Positions 12,319 through 26,869 of a stretch of 64,000 nucleotides of DNA are shown here, piece by piece. The notes beneath the pieces are model-generated. The model made no database searches. It saw nothing but the letters and a program-made list of their open reading frames with translations, and was not told the DNA's origin. The stretch is taken from assembly GCF_000237925.1 (NCBI RefSeq), contig NC_031502.1, positions 19,218,909 to 19,282,908 on the forward strand, in the 5' to 3' direction. The translations under genes and the position numbers were made by a program. Each line of letters begins with the position of its first letter. Position 1 is the first letter of the stretch. The DNA comes from Schistosoma mansoni. Lineage: Eukaryota; Platyhelminthes; Trematoda; Strigeidida; Schistosomatidae.

Positions 12319-13929
12319 TTAATAACTTATTCTATGGCCTGACTACGTATGACATCATACAATGAAGTTACCTTGCTATTCAAAACAAATAATTCTACAA
12401 GATCCCTTTGTTCATATTTTAAGGTTTTATTTAAAAAAAGAAAATAGAAATCCAGCACCTTTATTTAACTCCTATTAATCATCCTAATCTTAAAACTAAA
12501 CATATCGTCAAATAATTCCCTATTTGTTTGTTCAAAGCATTTTAGGATTTTTCTACTGAACAAACCTGTGCTTTTCCATCAAAACTGGAATGAATAAGAG
12601 TGACTTTTAAAAAAAATTTAACTATCCTCTTTATTTCATAAATTCAGTATTGTTTGCTGTTGTAAAATGTCTCACAATAAATAAGTTTAATAATATACTC
12701 AAACGAAGTTTTTTCTGTTTATAATTAGAGCTACTGCTTCTTGTTTTACTGTCATTTAATACCTGCTCATAAAAATGTGCACGTGACTTGAATGAGTTTT
12801 CAGATAGTGTGTATATGTATGTTGGATGTCCTAGTTGATGAACTTCATTAGTGGTCTGTTGTTCTTATTATGTCATTGCAATAGAAGCTCATGTTTGTTT
12901 AATTCAAATCCATCCACTAAACAATTTTTTCATAAACTTTAGATTTCGATTACAAAATGATTATTATTTACACTTTTATTGATGAATTGATTTAACTTAC
13001 ATCTACTTTAATTAAATCACTTTGTCTCTTATAAAAGGAGAATAAAAGAAAGTTGGTCTAGTCACTGACAGGGATATGAATTTTTCAGAAATATGTTATC
13101 AATAGGATAGGCATAGATTTGTAGCACCATCTGTTCAGCGAGGCAACATCCTCGGATTTAGTCATAGTTTTGACCGAAGTAAATGAACTTGTTTTTAAAA
13201 ATGAAGTTGATAACTTTAATCATGTTCTCATTTCAAATATTTCGTTATACAGTTATGCAGATAAATAAATTTATCTATTATATACTTCAGATGTTTACGA
13301 TAGGGACGTTCAATCCATGTGAATCGGAGTAGTGACTGATTTTATTCATCAATATCGAACAATGAAATCAAGTTCTCTCAAGTTATTTATAAATTAGTTT
13401 TGTATAATGACCCATGATTAAGTAATGTGTAATTTTGTGAGCAGGAATCTTTCTTTCTTTGAAAATATGTCAAAATATGACTTCAAAACGCTAAATAACA
13501 ACATCAACTTTTACAGAAAATAGGGCTTACGAAGTGATATTAAAAAGTTATCTGATCTCTGTTTCATTTTTTGTTAGATATCTGATAGAGAAAAGTGAAA
13601 GGGTTATTTGATTGGAAACCAAAAACAAAGCAAAAAAACATGTCAGGCAATGAACATTAAAGCAAGGAATTAATGACGACTGAATTAACTCTTTTAATAA
13701 TCTCTATTCATGAAACTTTTCTTCTTCTTTTTAAACAGCTTCATCGGATACCAGCATAAGCATTTACATAAATATTTTTTTGTGAATGAATGATAAATAA
13801 TTAGGTTTCTTTAAAATTTTTCAAGTATCCCATAATATCTCGATATTTCAAATGACTGTTTCAACAACCATAGACTATTGATTATACGACAAGATTATAT
13901 CGACTCTGGAAATTTCTAAATTATCGAAT

Positions 13930-13948
13930 CCCCCCCACACACACACAC
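13930..13948. repeat. C-tract plus (CA)n microsatellite
   Basis: A run of C followed by about six CA units. Short and unremarkable. Confidence 0.8.
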
Positions 13949-16900
13949 CAGATATGTATAAATAAATAAATGAGTAAACACTTCCAAAATTTCCGAAAAT
14001 TATTTTTAAAAGTCAATAAAAGTAATCTTTTGAGCACCCCGCATTTTGTAGAAGAAGATGAAAATATTTTTTTAAAGAGAACAAAAATACGGTACATTTA
14101 TGCTTGAGCATGTATTGTTATTTGTTTCATTCTTTGTCTCCTCACCTCATCAACTGAATCACTTACATGGTTTAGATTCCAAATACGATTATTTGTTCTA
14201 ACGTGTGTGTGTGTGTTTATGAAATATTGCAAGTTAAACCCATTGTTACTGCAGTTAATAAACAGTTGAAATGCTTTTGCTTTGGTTAGTAAAATATTTC
14301 TACTATAATGGTCAAGTGTTATTAAATAGTCGTTAGGTATGGAAAGTTCCCTGTACTACATAACCTTACTGTATTGTCTCTGCTATCATTAATTGTACCC
14401 TCTTTTGTTGTGATGGTGAATTTTTTAAACCTTTTTTTGTTTAAAATGTATGGATGAATTTTAACTTCAGTCACTTAACCCGCAACCATGTAAACATATT
14501 TTTAGAAAAAACAAAAGGAATAAAAGCGTAAACTATGGCAAAATCATAGTGACTTTTTAATTTTATACTTTCATTTATTCCTTCTAGAAATTGCCCACAT
14601 TATATTCTCCTTCAATCTCCTCCTGCCCTGTCTCTACATCCATAAAGTCAAAAAAATTATAAATAATACCCATGTCCTTTATTTTCTTCTTCCATCAGTA
14701 TCCCTCTTTTGCTCTGTAATGTTCCATTAATCGTCCAGATCGTTTGCATCACTTTAGCATTTTGTTTAAATATGCTACCCTTATCTTAGTAGAAATACTA
14801 TGGGTTTTTTTACAGTGGAGGGGTATATTTGAAGAAATGAAGATTGACTTATCCACAAGAACCTTACACATTAGATGAGTAATCATTATGATCTACATTG
14901 TAGACTTGAACATTATCGAACATGATAAAACTTGCTAACCCCCTCTTCTTCCTTTCTCTTCTTGGGCATCACCTCTCAGTTTTTACTTTCTTTCCTCTCT
15001 GTTTTCTATAGTTGATACATTCGTACTGTTACATATGTGTATTGGTGTGTCCAATGAAGTGCCCGCACACATACACACACATCACGGAGACGAGATTCCA
15101 TTCTCTAAAAATAAAATGTTAGTTACAAAAAATATTTCTAAATTTGTAATTAATGAAAAAATTAAACTAAATAAATGCGGGCAAAAGCTACCAGTTGAGT
15201 AAATAGTATTCATTTAGGGAGTATTTATCTTTCTTTACTCATGAGCATATACTGAGTGTGTTTTTTTTTTAAAAAAAGTGGGGAAAAATGAATACACAAA
15301 TAAAGTCAAATAAAATTTACACATTGAATAGATGCAAATACAGTTCTATTCTAGGAAAAGTTTAACATGGTTTATTATGAATAGGTACCATCAGATTAAT
15401 TTTGAGTCATTTAAAAAGGTATATGCATAATTATTTATTTAAATAATCTTTTTTGATTAGAACTGATGCGGGATACAACCAAATCGATATATTTAGGGGA
15501 AAAGTTTTACAGAAATCCTCTACTCATATAAAGCAGTAATCAAATTAAGGGTTTTTATTAGAATTTTTTTATTGGAAACTAAATTGGTTGATTTAACAAT
15601 AAAGCACATACATTTTAAGAGAAGTGCTACTTTTGTGACTACTTCTTCTACCAATAATTTTACTAATATGATTACTTTTAAGGTAAATGAATCAGGTAAA
15701 AATACATGTATCATCGAACAACAGCTTTTTCTTCGAAAGAATTAAGATGAACACATGCAATTATTCCCTACTTGGTGTAACAAAGATTTCTTCTTTTTTG
15801 GTGGAAACGATCTACATTTTGATTCTTTGTTTATCAAGAGAGCAACATCTTATAACGATCTCCCACACTTAGAAGAAATCATACGATTCATACAACTGGA
15901 CATGTTTATGACAAAAAAGCACTCGAAACAAATCGATGTACTCATTCTGCAGATATGACCATCAAAATAATTGCGATGATCATCTCAGTAGAACGTATTA
16001 CTATATTGGAAAGATTTAGAACAAGATTATAGAGCATCAGTCTTCACAGACTTTTATTCTGAGGCAGTGATTTCTTTCTATTGACAATTGTGTTTCCAAG
16101 ACGTTCATGTAATTTCATAGTTACCAGTTGATTTTCAAAAAGTGAACATTTCTAGTGGTTACAGTGTGCGACATAAGTTTTAGTCTTCAATGAAGTATCA
16201 GTTTGATCGACGTCGTAGTTGAACCTAACTAGAGAGTTTCATTAAACATAAAACCAATTATCAATGTTTTCTGTCAACCATTTCCAGTAATCACCAGACT
16301 AGTACGAATTTATCGTTATTTTAACCTTATTCGGTTACAATAGCTACTTGTCCTACCATGGTCCTAGTCCTCTCTACTTCTGGATACTTAATAATCACTT
16401 GATATTCTCATCCTATCATTTTAGTAATTACTAATTAGTGGTCATGTTCGTCTTTAAGTTACGTTTTTTTCCTTACCTGCTTTATACCTTCCTAACAGAC
16501 AATTAATTCTTATTGAGGAAATGTTTTTATCCTGGTATCTGATATTAGCTCATCTTTTTGAATTCTTGAAATCTTTAAGCACTTCACTATCCAATCCCGT
16601 TTTATTTCCCAATGGATTAACATAAATTTTAAGTCAATCTAACTACAGTTGTACGATTTTTGTAAATGGTATCGTCGAAAGCAGAATTATTTCCATCGAG
16701 TTGAGTTTATTTCTCTTCAGTTACTCAACGAGTTATTTTGATATTTAGATAAAACGAAGTATCATCATTTTAAATAAGTTTATCTTTACCTTAAAACTTT
16801 TACGACTTTTAATTTCAGAAACTTTATTTATTTACCGGGAATACGCTAGCCTTCTATTTACAGATTAATCCTGTTATGCTAGACAATACGTCATTTATCA

Positions 16901-18025
16901 AAAGCTTTAAATGAATAATACTGATGAATTATTTGACTTAAGTTTCTTATTCTGTTTGAAATCATGATGTATTCCTTTATGACACTTACCTTCTCAAATT
17001 TCATGAATTTTGCCAAGGAAGAGGAAGCATATGAAGTAACGGTGAAATTTAATGTTAATTTGTATGAGATCCATTGTTTCTAGAAAAGTATTTTATAGCT
17101 TACCTGTCTTTGGGAAGAGATTTTCTTTTCTTAAACTTTCAACTTGTAGTAGTGATATATTTCACTAGTTATTGTTATTATTTCTTCCTCCCCAATCGAC
17201 TTATTAACTTCAAATAATCGCCATCGGCTGCATTTATCCGTATTTGTTTAAAAAGCACAAATTCATTTCCGAATAATTTGTAGTATATAAACAGATGGCT
17301 AGTCTTTTGATTGCATATAGGCTATGCCAACTCACATCAAAGTCAATTAGCACTTAATTATTTTGTTATTAAAAGTGATGATATACTCACTGCTCTGAAA
17401 AAGAACCTGCCTTATTAAAATCTTGATACAGGTGAAAATATAGGAAAGGGAATTCCAAAAAGAAATTACATTTTAAAATATGAGGTTATTCTTGCAAAAA
17501 TTCAATCGCATACTTGAATAAGACAGGTTGTTGGATGTAATCAACTCTTTATGACTGAAAAATATATTGATAAATAGATTTACATCATATTCTTTCTGTT
17601 CTGACAACTCAGTAGACTTTGTCTATTATAGATTCCACTGGAAGTGGAAGGAATGAATGATTTAGAATTACTCAGTCACAATAAGTACTCTGTGGTTAAG
17701 TGGTTCTCTAGTTAATGTTACTCCATAAACAAGGTTAACATCAAAGCCACTATGGTCTTCTTTACTTGAACCCTAACGATAACTTTTGACCATATATACT
17801 AAAAAAATAGTAACTAGTTTGAGTGTGTATAGAAATATATGTTCACTTTCTTTTAGCTTAAATATATGAAAACATAGCAATGCTGAGAAACAAATTATGT
17901 GTGGCTGTAACCATATTAATAATATGACAATCATTGCACAAATAATTGACTTTTATATTCATCATCAAACAACAATAACAACTGATTATGTCATTTTGAA
18001 AATTACTAATATTAATAATTTTATC

Positions 18026-18155
18026 GTTGAGGAGTCCCACAATAGGACGAAACGGCCGTCTAGTGCCTCCAGGTTTTCCATGGTGGTCTAGCTTCAATTG
18101 ACTCATGATTTCAACTATAAAATTATTAAAACCTCGACAAAACCCCCTCCTGATA
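18026..18155 (+). repeat. SINE-like repeat, family B, 3' half with hammerhead relic
   Basis: Same 3' region as the 4.9-kb copy, starting at the ribozyme box. It reads TTGAGGAG where the family has CTGAGGAG (C3 lost), followed by intact stem II, GAAAC and a cleavage triplet GTC followed by T instead of C. The tail ends ACAAAACCCCCTCCTGATAA. Helix I's 5' strand is not recognisable, so the element is truncated just before the ribozyme and should be inactive. Confidence 0.8.
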
Positions 18156-21089
18156 ATATTAATAAGCAACAGACATGTTTGAGGAGTGTGAAGGCGGAAG
18201 GTGTAATAATTATTCATCAATACGTGGTTGGGTGTGATTAATAACAAAGTTAAAGCACAGTTGTTTTGTTGTTATTACATAAATAATGTCTCCAAAGATC
18301 ACTTGTTTACATGAGTTACTTGTTTATCATTTACCTTGACGCATTGATTGTGTCTAGGCTTGAATATGACTAATTGTGCAACAGTTAAGATGGTCAGAAT
18401 GGTCTCTAGTTTCAATCTCTTCGACTTTTTTGTCCACTGGATCATATTATGTGGTTATTGCTAGTTAATTTCCCAAAGAGAACATTTTTATACTACAGAC
18501 AAGCTGTGAAGTTTACTCATTTGTGTCTTCTACTGTACTCAAAAATCTCCAACCCTGCAAGAAATTCTTATTTTTATTAAGTTCTCTAAGTGGAATAGTC
18601 GTAATTAATTCTTCCACTTCGTCTAAAAGTATTTTTGTACTGTGGTAATGAAATCAACTCTGTTATTACCGATATCCCTTTGTCGAGTTTCCCTATCAGT
18701 ATAATCTATGTGTTGAAAAACTTATTTGTATAATCGATCTCTTAATATTATTCAAGTTATGAATTAATTAAAAGGACTAAAGTAAATAGTATTCTTGGTC
18801 AGAATCAAGTAAAATGTATTGAAAATTTTCGAATCACTATTCTAAGAATTTGATATTCTTTGAACTTAATAATGTAGGAGAGCTGTTGGAAATCTTTTTC
18901 TAAACAGATTTCTCACCTCTAGAATAAAATGAGATCACAAAGAACAGTCTAGAAAAAAAATAGCAGTTAACTGTTTGTTTAGATGTGTCGTTGTTTTCGC
19001 ATCTACCCACATAGTCATTCTCGGCTGATACAGGATCCGCAGATTCCATCGCCAGTTAATACTATCAAGTTATTAGAAAAGCAATGAAATCGTGTTAAAC
19101 AAACAGCTGTCTTTTTCAGGGAACACTTAATGTTATATCATTGTAATAACGATTTAAGTTTTCGGTTGTTAGGCAGTAACCAGTTTCCTTTCCAGTCATT
19201 AGGAACAACCGAATACCGTTGGTCAAGTTACTGTGAGAACTGGGTAGACTAAATGACTTGATATTATTATAACATTCGGGGTAATCGATTTGAATCTCTG
19301 GATTAATACCGGTTCTGTGAAGAATACATACAAATCTTACGGATGCACATTAAGCATAACAGTACCTGATTTCAGGAGTTTCTTCCTATTTTCTTCTGTC
19401 ATTTAACAACTTTGAAATCCCCAAAACCTGCTAAAAATGACTACAAATGTATCCCCACCAATGTAATGCAACGAAATAAAAGTATCGTATATTATGACTA
19501 TTGGGCTGAATTCGAACAAAATAGTGTTTTAACGGTTATTCAATCTGAGATTTTATGGTTAGATTTTAAATCAAGCATCTTTGTTATACTGTTTATTTGT
19601 ATGGAGTTATTTGATGTAAATTATTCATCAAACTTTAAACAATCTATCCGTCATTTCTTACTTCATTAAGATTTTAGCAAGTCAATAGTGCAATCTTTTA
19701 CGGATTTTGAGAACAGTGAATTAACCCTTAAAAGTAAAATAAACACTCAATAGTACTTTTTTTGTTTCAGTTATAAAATACGCCTAAGACCTGCTGTTGT
19801 ATTTGAAATTATAACATTTAAGACTTCTTATCGTTGATGCAATCAAAATTAATAGAGTTCTATCTATCAGTACACTATATATAACTTCTTAAGTTTGGTT
19901 ATATCTCAATATGGTTAGTATCAGTTATCATCTAATCAATTATAATTAAACTCAGGACAATGTTAGATAATAAGTATTAGGGAAACTTTATCATATCATA
20001 TCAATCCAAGAAAAACAACTATAACACAATGTTAAAGTACACGTGTCGTGACAGATACAAATATTCACCGTTTTCAGCATATAACAATGTAAAATTTATT
20101 GATACATGCCTTATTTTGGCTTTGTATAATATCACAATAATTATGGACTTAAAACTGTAGAGCTTGATGAGGTAGCTATTGAAAACAATTGTTCGCTCAC
20201 ATATTCTTTCTTTTCAAAAATTAATTTATTTCACCAAACCAAAATGATTATTAATTACTTATCTTACTCCTCCATCTGTGTTATATTCAGGCTACAAAAT
20301 ATACATATCACCACCTAGAAACATGATGGACATGTTTGATTAAAAACCTCGCAGGAAAGTGCGCAAAATGTATCAGTGAATATTCTGATTAAAATTCATT
20401 CCTCCGTACTAATCAAAATTATTTTCCAACCATTAGAGAAATTTATTATTCAATCATTTTAAGTAACTGCATAAATATTAATCAAAGTTGTTTTTTTAAT
20501 AAGTTCATAAACCTGTGAGTGAACGAGACAGTCCTCCTTATTATGTCATTTTTCAAAGTGCTTTCTGTTTGATTTAATATGAAATTTGATCTTCATCTAT
20601 TCATTTACTATAAAAGAATCCACACTTAAATCACTGAGTAAAACGTCTGTTTACTTTATATATATATTTATATATATCCTATTAAATCGAAACCAACTGC
20701 AACAACACACATAAACACACAAGAATAAACATGAGTATTAGTAGTGGTATAGATTATTTTCATACCCTACTGTAGAAGGATATCTTTCTCAATTAGGGAC
20801 TATATAAACGACAATAATAAGCATAAGTCACATAGAAATATGTCGTCAAGACACTCTAGTGAATTAACGTCGATTGCCACTCAAGAATTAGCATAATTTT
20901 CATCCTTTATTGTTAAATATTCACTATTACAAACAGCTGTAGTAAGCAGAAGTTAATGATTATCTAAATAAACAAATAAACATATATTTACATAAGATAG
21001 GTTATGTAAAAATATTTTTAACGACTATTTAAAAAAATAGTTCATAACCATTCGAAATAAATTAGCCAAAGTGGTGGCAAGCTTTTGGT

Positions 21090-21482
21090 GGTGCATCGTA
21101 CTAGAATCCAGGACGCGTTTCTTTTTTGTTCCATATAAAAATCGTCAGTTGGATAAATTCGCAACTCATTAAGGCTATGTCGAGGCAATACGCACAGTAT
21201 GCACATATGACAATTAGAGACTGACCAGTTGCAGTCCTAACACATCGATGGGAAGATTCAAACAAACAATACTAAATGAAATTAAACTTCACCCCATTGC
21301 ACAAGCAAGTGGCTATCAGGACTCAGTGGCCGAGTGGATAACGCGATAGCGTTTGAAGCGAAAGGTACTGGGTTCGAGTCCCAAAGTGAACATCAACTCA
21401 GATGCAGGTACATCCAGCTGACGAGTCCCAAATAGGACGAGGTGTCGCGCGTCCTGGATTTCACTGCTAGCCACTATCCATC
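21090..21482 (+). repeat. SM-alpha-type element (family A) with both arms
   Basis: The most complete family A copy. The left arm (about 21090-21165) is a degraded reverse complement of the ribozyme end: ATCCAGGACGCGTTTC and ATCGTCAGTTGGAT are recognisable. The body runs 21173-21290. The tRNA-like promoter has a perfect A box TGGCCGAGTGG (21327-21337) and a perfect B box GGTTCGAGTCC (21371-21381), so RNA polymerase III transcription is plausible. The right-arm hammerhead follows at about 21408-21467: CTGACGAG (21418-21425) and GTC are intact, but GAAA is replaced by GAGG, so it should not cleave. The end, CTAGCCACTATCCAT, mirrors the start of the 12.1-kb arm. Confidence 0.85.
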
Positions 21483-24400
21483 TTTGCTTACAATTATCGT
21501 TAATTAGTTTAACTGTGAAAGTAAATTACATTATGAAAACATTTTAAAACTTCTATAATATTTATCCTTTTCTGCATGGTTCTCATGGCTTTTTATGCAT
21601 GTGCCATTTTGATTTATACTCTCTTTAAGCATTCATTAACTACTCTAGAACAGCTATTCAAAAAAATGATATATAAATCCATAGACTTAAGATGTCAGTA
21701 GAAAGGATAGTTAGTATCTCAAAGTAAGATGTGCTCACGAAAATTAATAATACTATCGCCTGAAATATATACAACCGAATATACGAATATCATATTCTGG
21801 TTTTGCATTGCACAATAAACTCTTTCGTGTAACCACATTAATTAGGAAAACTGAAGTTACTGTTTACTGACCTGGTAAACTAGTAAGTTCCATGTAAAAG
21901 GCAATATCAAACGTCAGGTGAAACTGATATAAAAGGGTATTAATTGATGAAAAGTTTAAATAGGTGTGAAGTCTAGCAAAATGTTCACTTCTGCGAAATT
22001 ATGATGAATAAACTTCTTTAAGGTAGCAACTGACATCTCAAAAACCTCCTACTTTCGACACTGTAAGCTGTCTTAAGCCTTATTTACTAAGGAATACAGC
22101 ATGAATATTCTTTTTACCTTTTATCCCTACCACTTATATCGTAACTCCTAGTAGCAATTATGAAAATAAGCTCAACGCTACTCAGCTCCTCAGTAAATGA
22201 CAACATGTGTATATGTCTGCTGTTGGTTTAATAACTAGAACATGGTCCACGGTTGACCATTAGCTACTATGACGAATGAAGACCTTAGCCCCATGGAAAT
22301 ACTTTATCCAATAAGAAAATTTACTTCTCTATTTGATAATCCATTATTCTATAACTATGACCGGAATAACTGGGCGACAGATGTTTTTATAAATGACTGA
22401 AAAAGCACTACTGTGCTCTTGTTTGCACATATATCTAAATGATTTCCAAAAACACAATACGAGAAGTGAAGCTAAAGCTGCTTTCCGATTATATCAAGCC
22501 GTTATAACTAGATAACTAGACGTTTCACAAGAATTTTACAAAAGTTGTGTCCATCTTACTCTAGCTCTTTTTTATACTTTTTTGGATCCAAACCATTGTC
22601 TAATTTTTACAACTTATTTATTGAGTACACTAAAAACGAATAAGTTGTTGTTACTGAATGTCTACAGAAATAATTATCTACCAATGAAGTATCTTAAAAG
22701 CTAACTAATGTCTCGCTGAAAATCCAGTTGAGATTTTTGATGGATTTCGCAAATATTTTTCAACAACAAAATATTTATAATTCGCTTTCATTAACTTCCG
22801 TTTTCCTAGCAAACTTGCATATTCGGTTTGGATTGAAAAATGTAATTTTAGTCTGATTAATAAATGAAGACTTAAACTTCATGGTACCTGAGGATTCTGT
22901 GCTGGAAAGCGATCGTAAGGACTTTAGAGAATGTAGCGACTAGAACACAATCTTCATCGACTCCAACTTTAGTTCTAACTTTGGTCCGGTGTATATTTAA
23001 CAGGAATGAAAATTCCGCTAATATATGCCAGAAATTTATGATTGACTAAGCTGAATACCAAAACAGTAAACACATTATTGACCTAACAAAATATTTAAAG
23101 AAAAGGACTAAGGATGTTCATATTTTATATATTTAATGTGTACATACGTGTTCGTGTGTCTCAAGAGTTGTGCATAAACGTATCAGAACGGATATTGCAT
23201 AGAAATTTGAAACAGTCACGTAATACTTGTCACTTTTGCGACTGAATAAAAAAAATGACAAATTAATATTTTCCTTCATTTCTGTGGAAAAACAACAAAT
23301 GATTTTCACTTATTAAAAAAACCAACATGAATTGTTTAAAGTCTTTCTTAAATCAAAAGCCAACTTTTTGAAAACTTGTCAAGTTGGTTATGTTGGCAAA
23401 ACTTATCAAATGGTTGTGTGTTATTAAAATTATTTAGAAACAAAATAAGTTTATAAGCCATATAAATTGAATTTATTGAGACTATTTTCCTTTCAATAGA
23501 GTTATTCTAGTCACTTCTATGAATCGGTGATATCTCAACAGACATCTCCATATGATATAAGATGTTAGTGGGAATGACCAACAAGTGATAATTTAGAGAA
23601 AAAAGAAATCAAAATGCATCAAAACCTTTTGATAACTTTTAATAAATCTAGAGGATTACATGGAAAATTGATACATAAGTCAGGGAAAGTGAAATTTCAT
23701 CCATTCCAGTTTTCTCGATAATAAACAACTTTCTGTGAAAGTAGAGTCGCTACGATGTGAAACGTCAGATTAATCTTGCATGAATAGGCTTTTTGACCGA
23801 CAATCACCAATTGTTTGTCTTGTTGAGTAGGAAGCAACCGAAAAGATAAAAACATGACTGTATGCCAGTCGTTTCAACTGGTCTTAGTCATTTAAACAAG
23901 AAGGAAACTCTAATAAGACCGAACAGTTACTTATATTTGTCTGTATTCCACATCTTCAGAGGTGATGCATTGCAACTACGTTTGTATGACACCCAATAAC
24001 AGTGATTTATGAACCTGAAAAAGGTATCACTTCATCAAGCTTTTATTAAGCTCATTTATTATGAGCTATTGAAATATATGCAACCCAAAAGTTTAAAGTA
24101 GGAGTACATAGTGATTTTGCTACTTAGAGAAAATTTCTAGACAGTATTGTGATTTTACCATTAATATTTGGATGAGAAGTTCCTGTTGGTCACAAGTAAA
24201 GTGTTTTTTGAAAGTTTTGACTAACTTTTAGTATTATTTGTAATGTTATCAGCTTTGTTTTAATGGTCCCGTCAACTTATTTCATCTAAAGGATTCACTC
24301 GACTACCCAGGTTTTGTCCAGGTATGACATTATTGTAAGCAGTAAATTTACAAACTGGTTTTCTTTGAGATAATGGGATTTTAAAATTCTGTAAAAATAT

Positions 24401-26869
24401 ATAGAGAAATGTGGAACTTGATAGAAACTGGCACAGTTCCCCCCTTTCCAGCATGGAAAAAAGTAGAAAAGAAGTTTTTAAAACTAAAGTGATAAATTCT
24501 GAAAGCTACGAACACTGGTAAAATTGCTCTCTCGTCTTAGGTTTAGAAGCAATGAACTGCATCGTGGATTATCTCAAAGACGCCTATAAAGCCCTTTGAT
24601 CAATTTGCAAAGGAGGTTCATATATGGATAAAAACAACTTTATTTCAACATAAATAATGTTTATTAATAACAATTCGTAAAACGGCTGGTTAATCGTTAA
24701 TTATTTTTTAAATCTTTTGGTTAAAAACATTTCCGTATGATTTGGGATTCTTTAGGAGCCTTGTTGAGAACAGGTATTTTATTCACACTCGTCATTGGTT
24801 TTTCCCAATCTGGAAAATTAGTTGCACTTGATATTTTAGTCAGAAATTAGACACGGTCCCGTGATAGTTTTTTCTAGTCTGAAAAGTATGTGAGGGATTT
24901 TTGTGAAATTTGATATTCCGTTAATAATGTATCTCCAATTATCGTTGTTTGTGCCTATTTCATTCAAATAGTTTTTTGGAATACTGATGCACAATAGGTA
25001 CTATACAAATAATCGTTATATCCTAAGTAATATGTATAACATAATAACTAATCTTTGCAGTCAGATAACTATTGAAACAATCCTGGACATAATTTCTTAA
25101 AACAGTTTATAAATCGCTAAACTTTAACTTATCACAAATACTGCACTGAAACTGAGAAAAATAAAGTTGGATTCACTTTCACATTGAGGATGTCAACAAA
25201 AAATCTAAATGTATAACGCCTAGTTGTTGTATTGTTCATGTAATCCTATCAACATAGAAACAGAATGTGTAGCATGTAAAACACCACTAGCAGATTTCAA
25301 TAAAATAACTTAAACAGTGGTACATTCGTCACACGATCTGGTGGTCCTATAGTTACTCTGAAGAGTCAAAGATCTACATTTTATAGGTCCCTAATAGTGA
25401 TTATAAACATGATCATTACTTCGAAATTTAAGAATACTTAAATGAACAAAGTTGCGTAAACCATTAAATAGTAATTCTTTGTTTACTAAGTTCCAATCCA
25501 CTCACAAACTACGTGGACGAAACATTTTCACTCCCGTGAGTAAAATAATTTCTTAAAATTTTCACTGATGTCAACTGAAATTTAACTTGTGATAATTATT
25601 TTGAAGAAACTTATGTGCTTGACTGAGTTAGTATTTGCCATATATTTTCACCCCAAACTTACCAATCACATATCCAAACACATACATACATAGACACACG
25701 TACACATCTTTTAATTATGATCTCTTTGGCTTATGTGATACAGTTCATTCAACCTTGATTGACCGATGTTTGATTTTTTGTCGAGGGTCATTAATAATTT
25801 AAAGGCTAACGGAAATAATGATGATGAACTAATCATCCATCTGAAGCTATTTGGCACAGTAAAAACTTTCACGCTGCCTAATTTTTCTATCCACTTGTGA
25901 TTTTTTACAAATATGCCCCAAAGGCTCTACATATATGAATAAAGTATACCAATTGGCATGTAAACACATCCCTAAATCACATGTGTATGCAGGCGACGAC
26001 TGAGTTGCATAATTCCACTTTGCCTACTAGAGGGAATCTTCATGATAGCTGAATATAAGAATTCCAAGTTTGCCTGTATAACAAGTGTGTGAATATTATA
26101 CTGTAGACCAACCTAATTTGAAAACCTAACTCTTGTCAAGAAATTCAAATGAAGATCGATTAATAGTAGAAAAGACTTCTCATAATGGAACATCCTATTT
26201 TTGAATCATTGTAACAAGTGTCTAGAGTGATGGGAAAGAACAACTTCCTTCGATTCACTTCTAGTTCTCTTTGAGATCATTTAATACTAAACTTGGTCCT
26301 AACAATATTCACTTGTTTGGCTATGATCCAACAAAGTCGGATACCTAGTCAATGTAGATGTATCAAACTATCTGTTTACTGATTCTGAGATAATCTAAAA
26401 TAATATTGTTGATCTTCAAAAATCTCAACAATATTAAAAGTTTTAGCCATATTAAAACTGAAATTCAAAGTAACTGCACGTAATGACTGCCAATATCACA
26501 TGTTTTCTAAAGTCACGAATTTTCCCATTCAATTTTACTATGGTCTCAGCAGCACGAATCTCAGGAATTAACTAAATTTTCTGAGTGCATAGTAGTATTT
26601 TCTCATTCTCTATGATTAATTTAAGATCAGAGAATATTTCCTTTAAATATTGTTGTTCTTTATATTGTTAAGGTTAAATCTAATGTTACATAGTTTAAAG
26701 CCTACTATATAGTTTTTCATTCTCAACCTTGGTAAATAGAATTGTGATACAATAACATTTTTTATCTCTTACACAATCTTATCGGAGCTCGCGAACTATT
26801 TTTGTTTCTGTTTTAATGACGCAGAATAATTCCACGACCATGTATTAATTTCATCACGATTATATCATT

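Larger units (their letters stand above)
2851..26865. other. Gene-poor tail-to-tail interval
   Basis: This 24-kb AT-rich stretch lies between the ends of two convergent genes. Scattered open frames of 60-130 codons occur on both strands. None shows a recognisable motif, and the longest (17858-18247, minus) owes part of its length to a repeat. The only structure I can support is the set of repeats listed separately (about 4.9, 6.6, 12.1, 18.0 and 21.1 kb) and short microsatellites. Small exons or non-coding RNA genes could be hidden here. Confidence 0.6.

Noticed and set aside
15687-15958. Overlapping 61- and 67-codon frames
   Set aside because: They overlap in different frames with no recognisable motif; treated as chance.
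17858-18247. 129-codon minus-strand open frame
   Set aside because: It crosses the family B repeat antisense and has no domain; the part similar to the frame at 4861-5103 is just the shared repeat.
19412-19669. 85-codon plus-strand frame
   Set aside because: No motif, no splice or promoter context; length is within chance for this base composition.
21315-21385. A possible functional tRNA gene with perfect A and B boxes
   Set aside because: It is embedded in an SM-alpha-type repeat with a ribozyme right after it, the same arrangement recurs at 39.2 kb, and no matching acceptor stem was seen.
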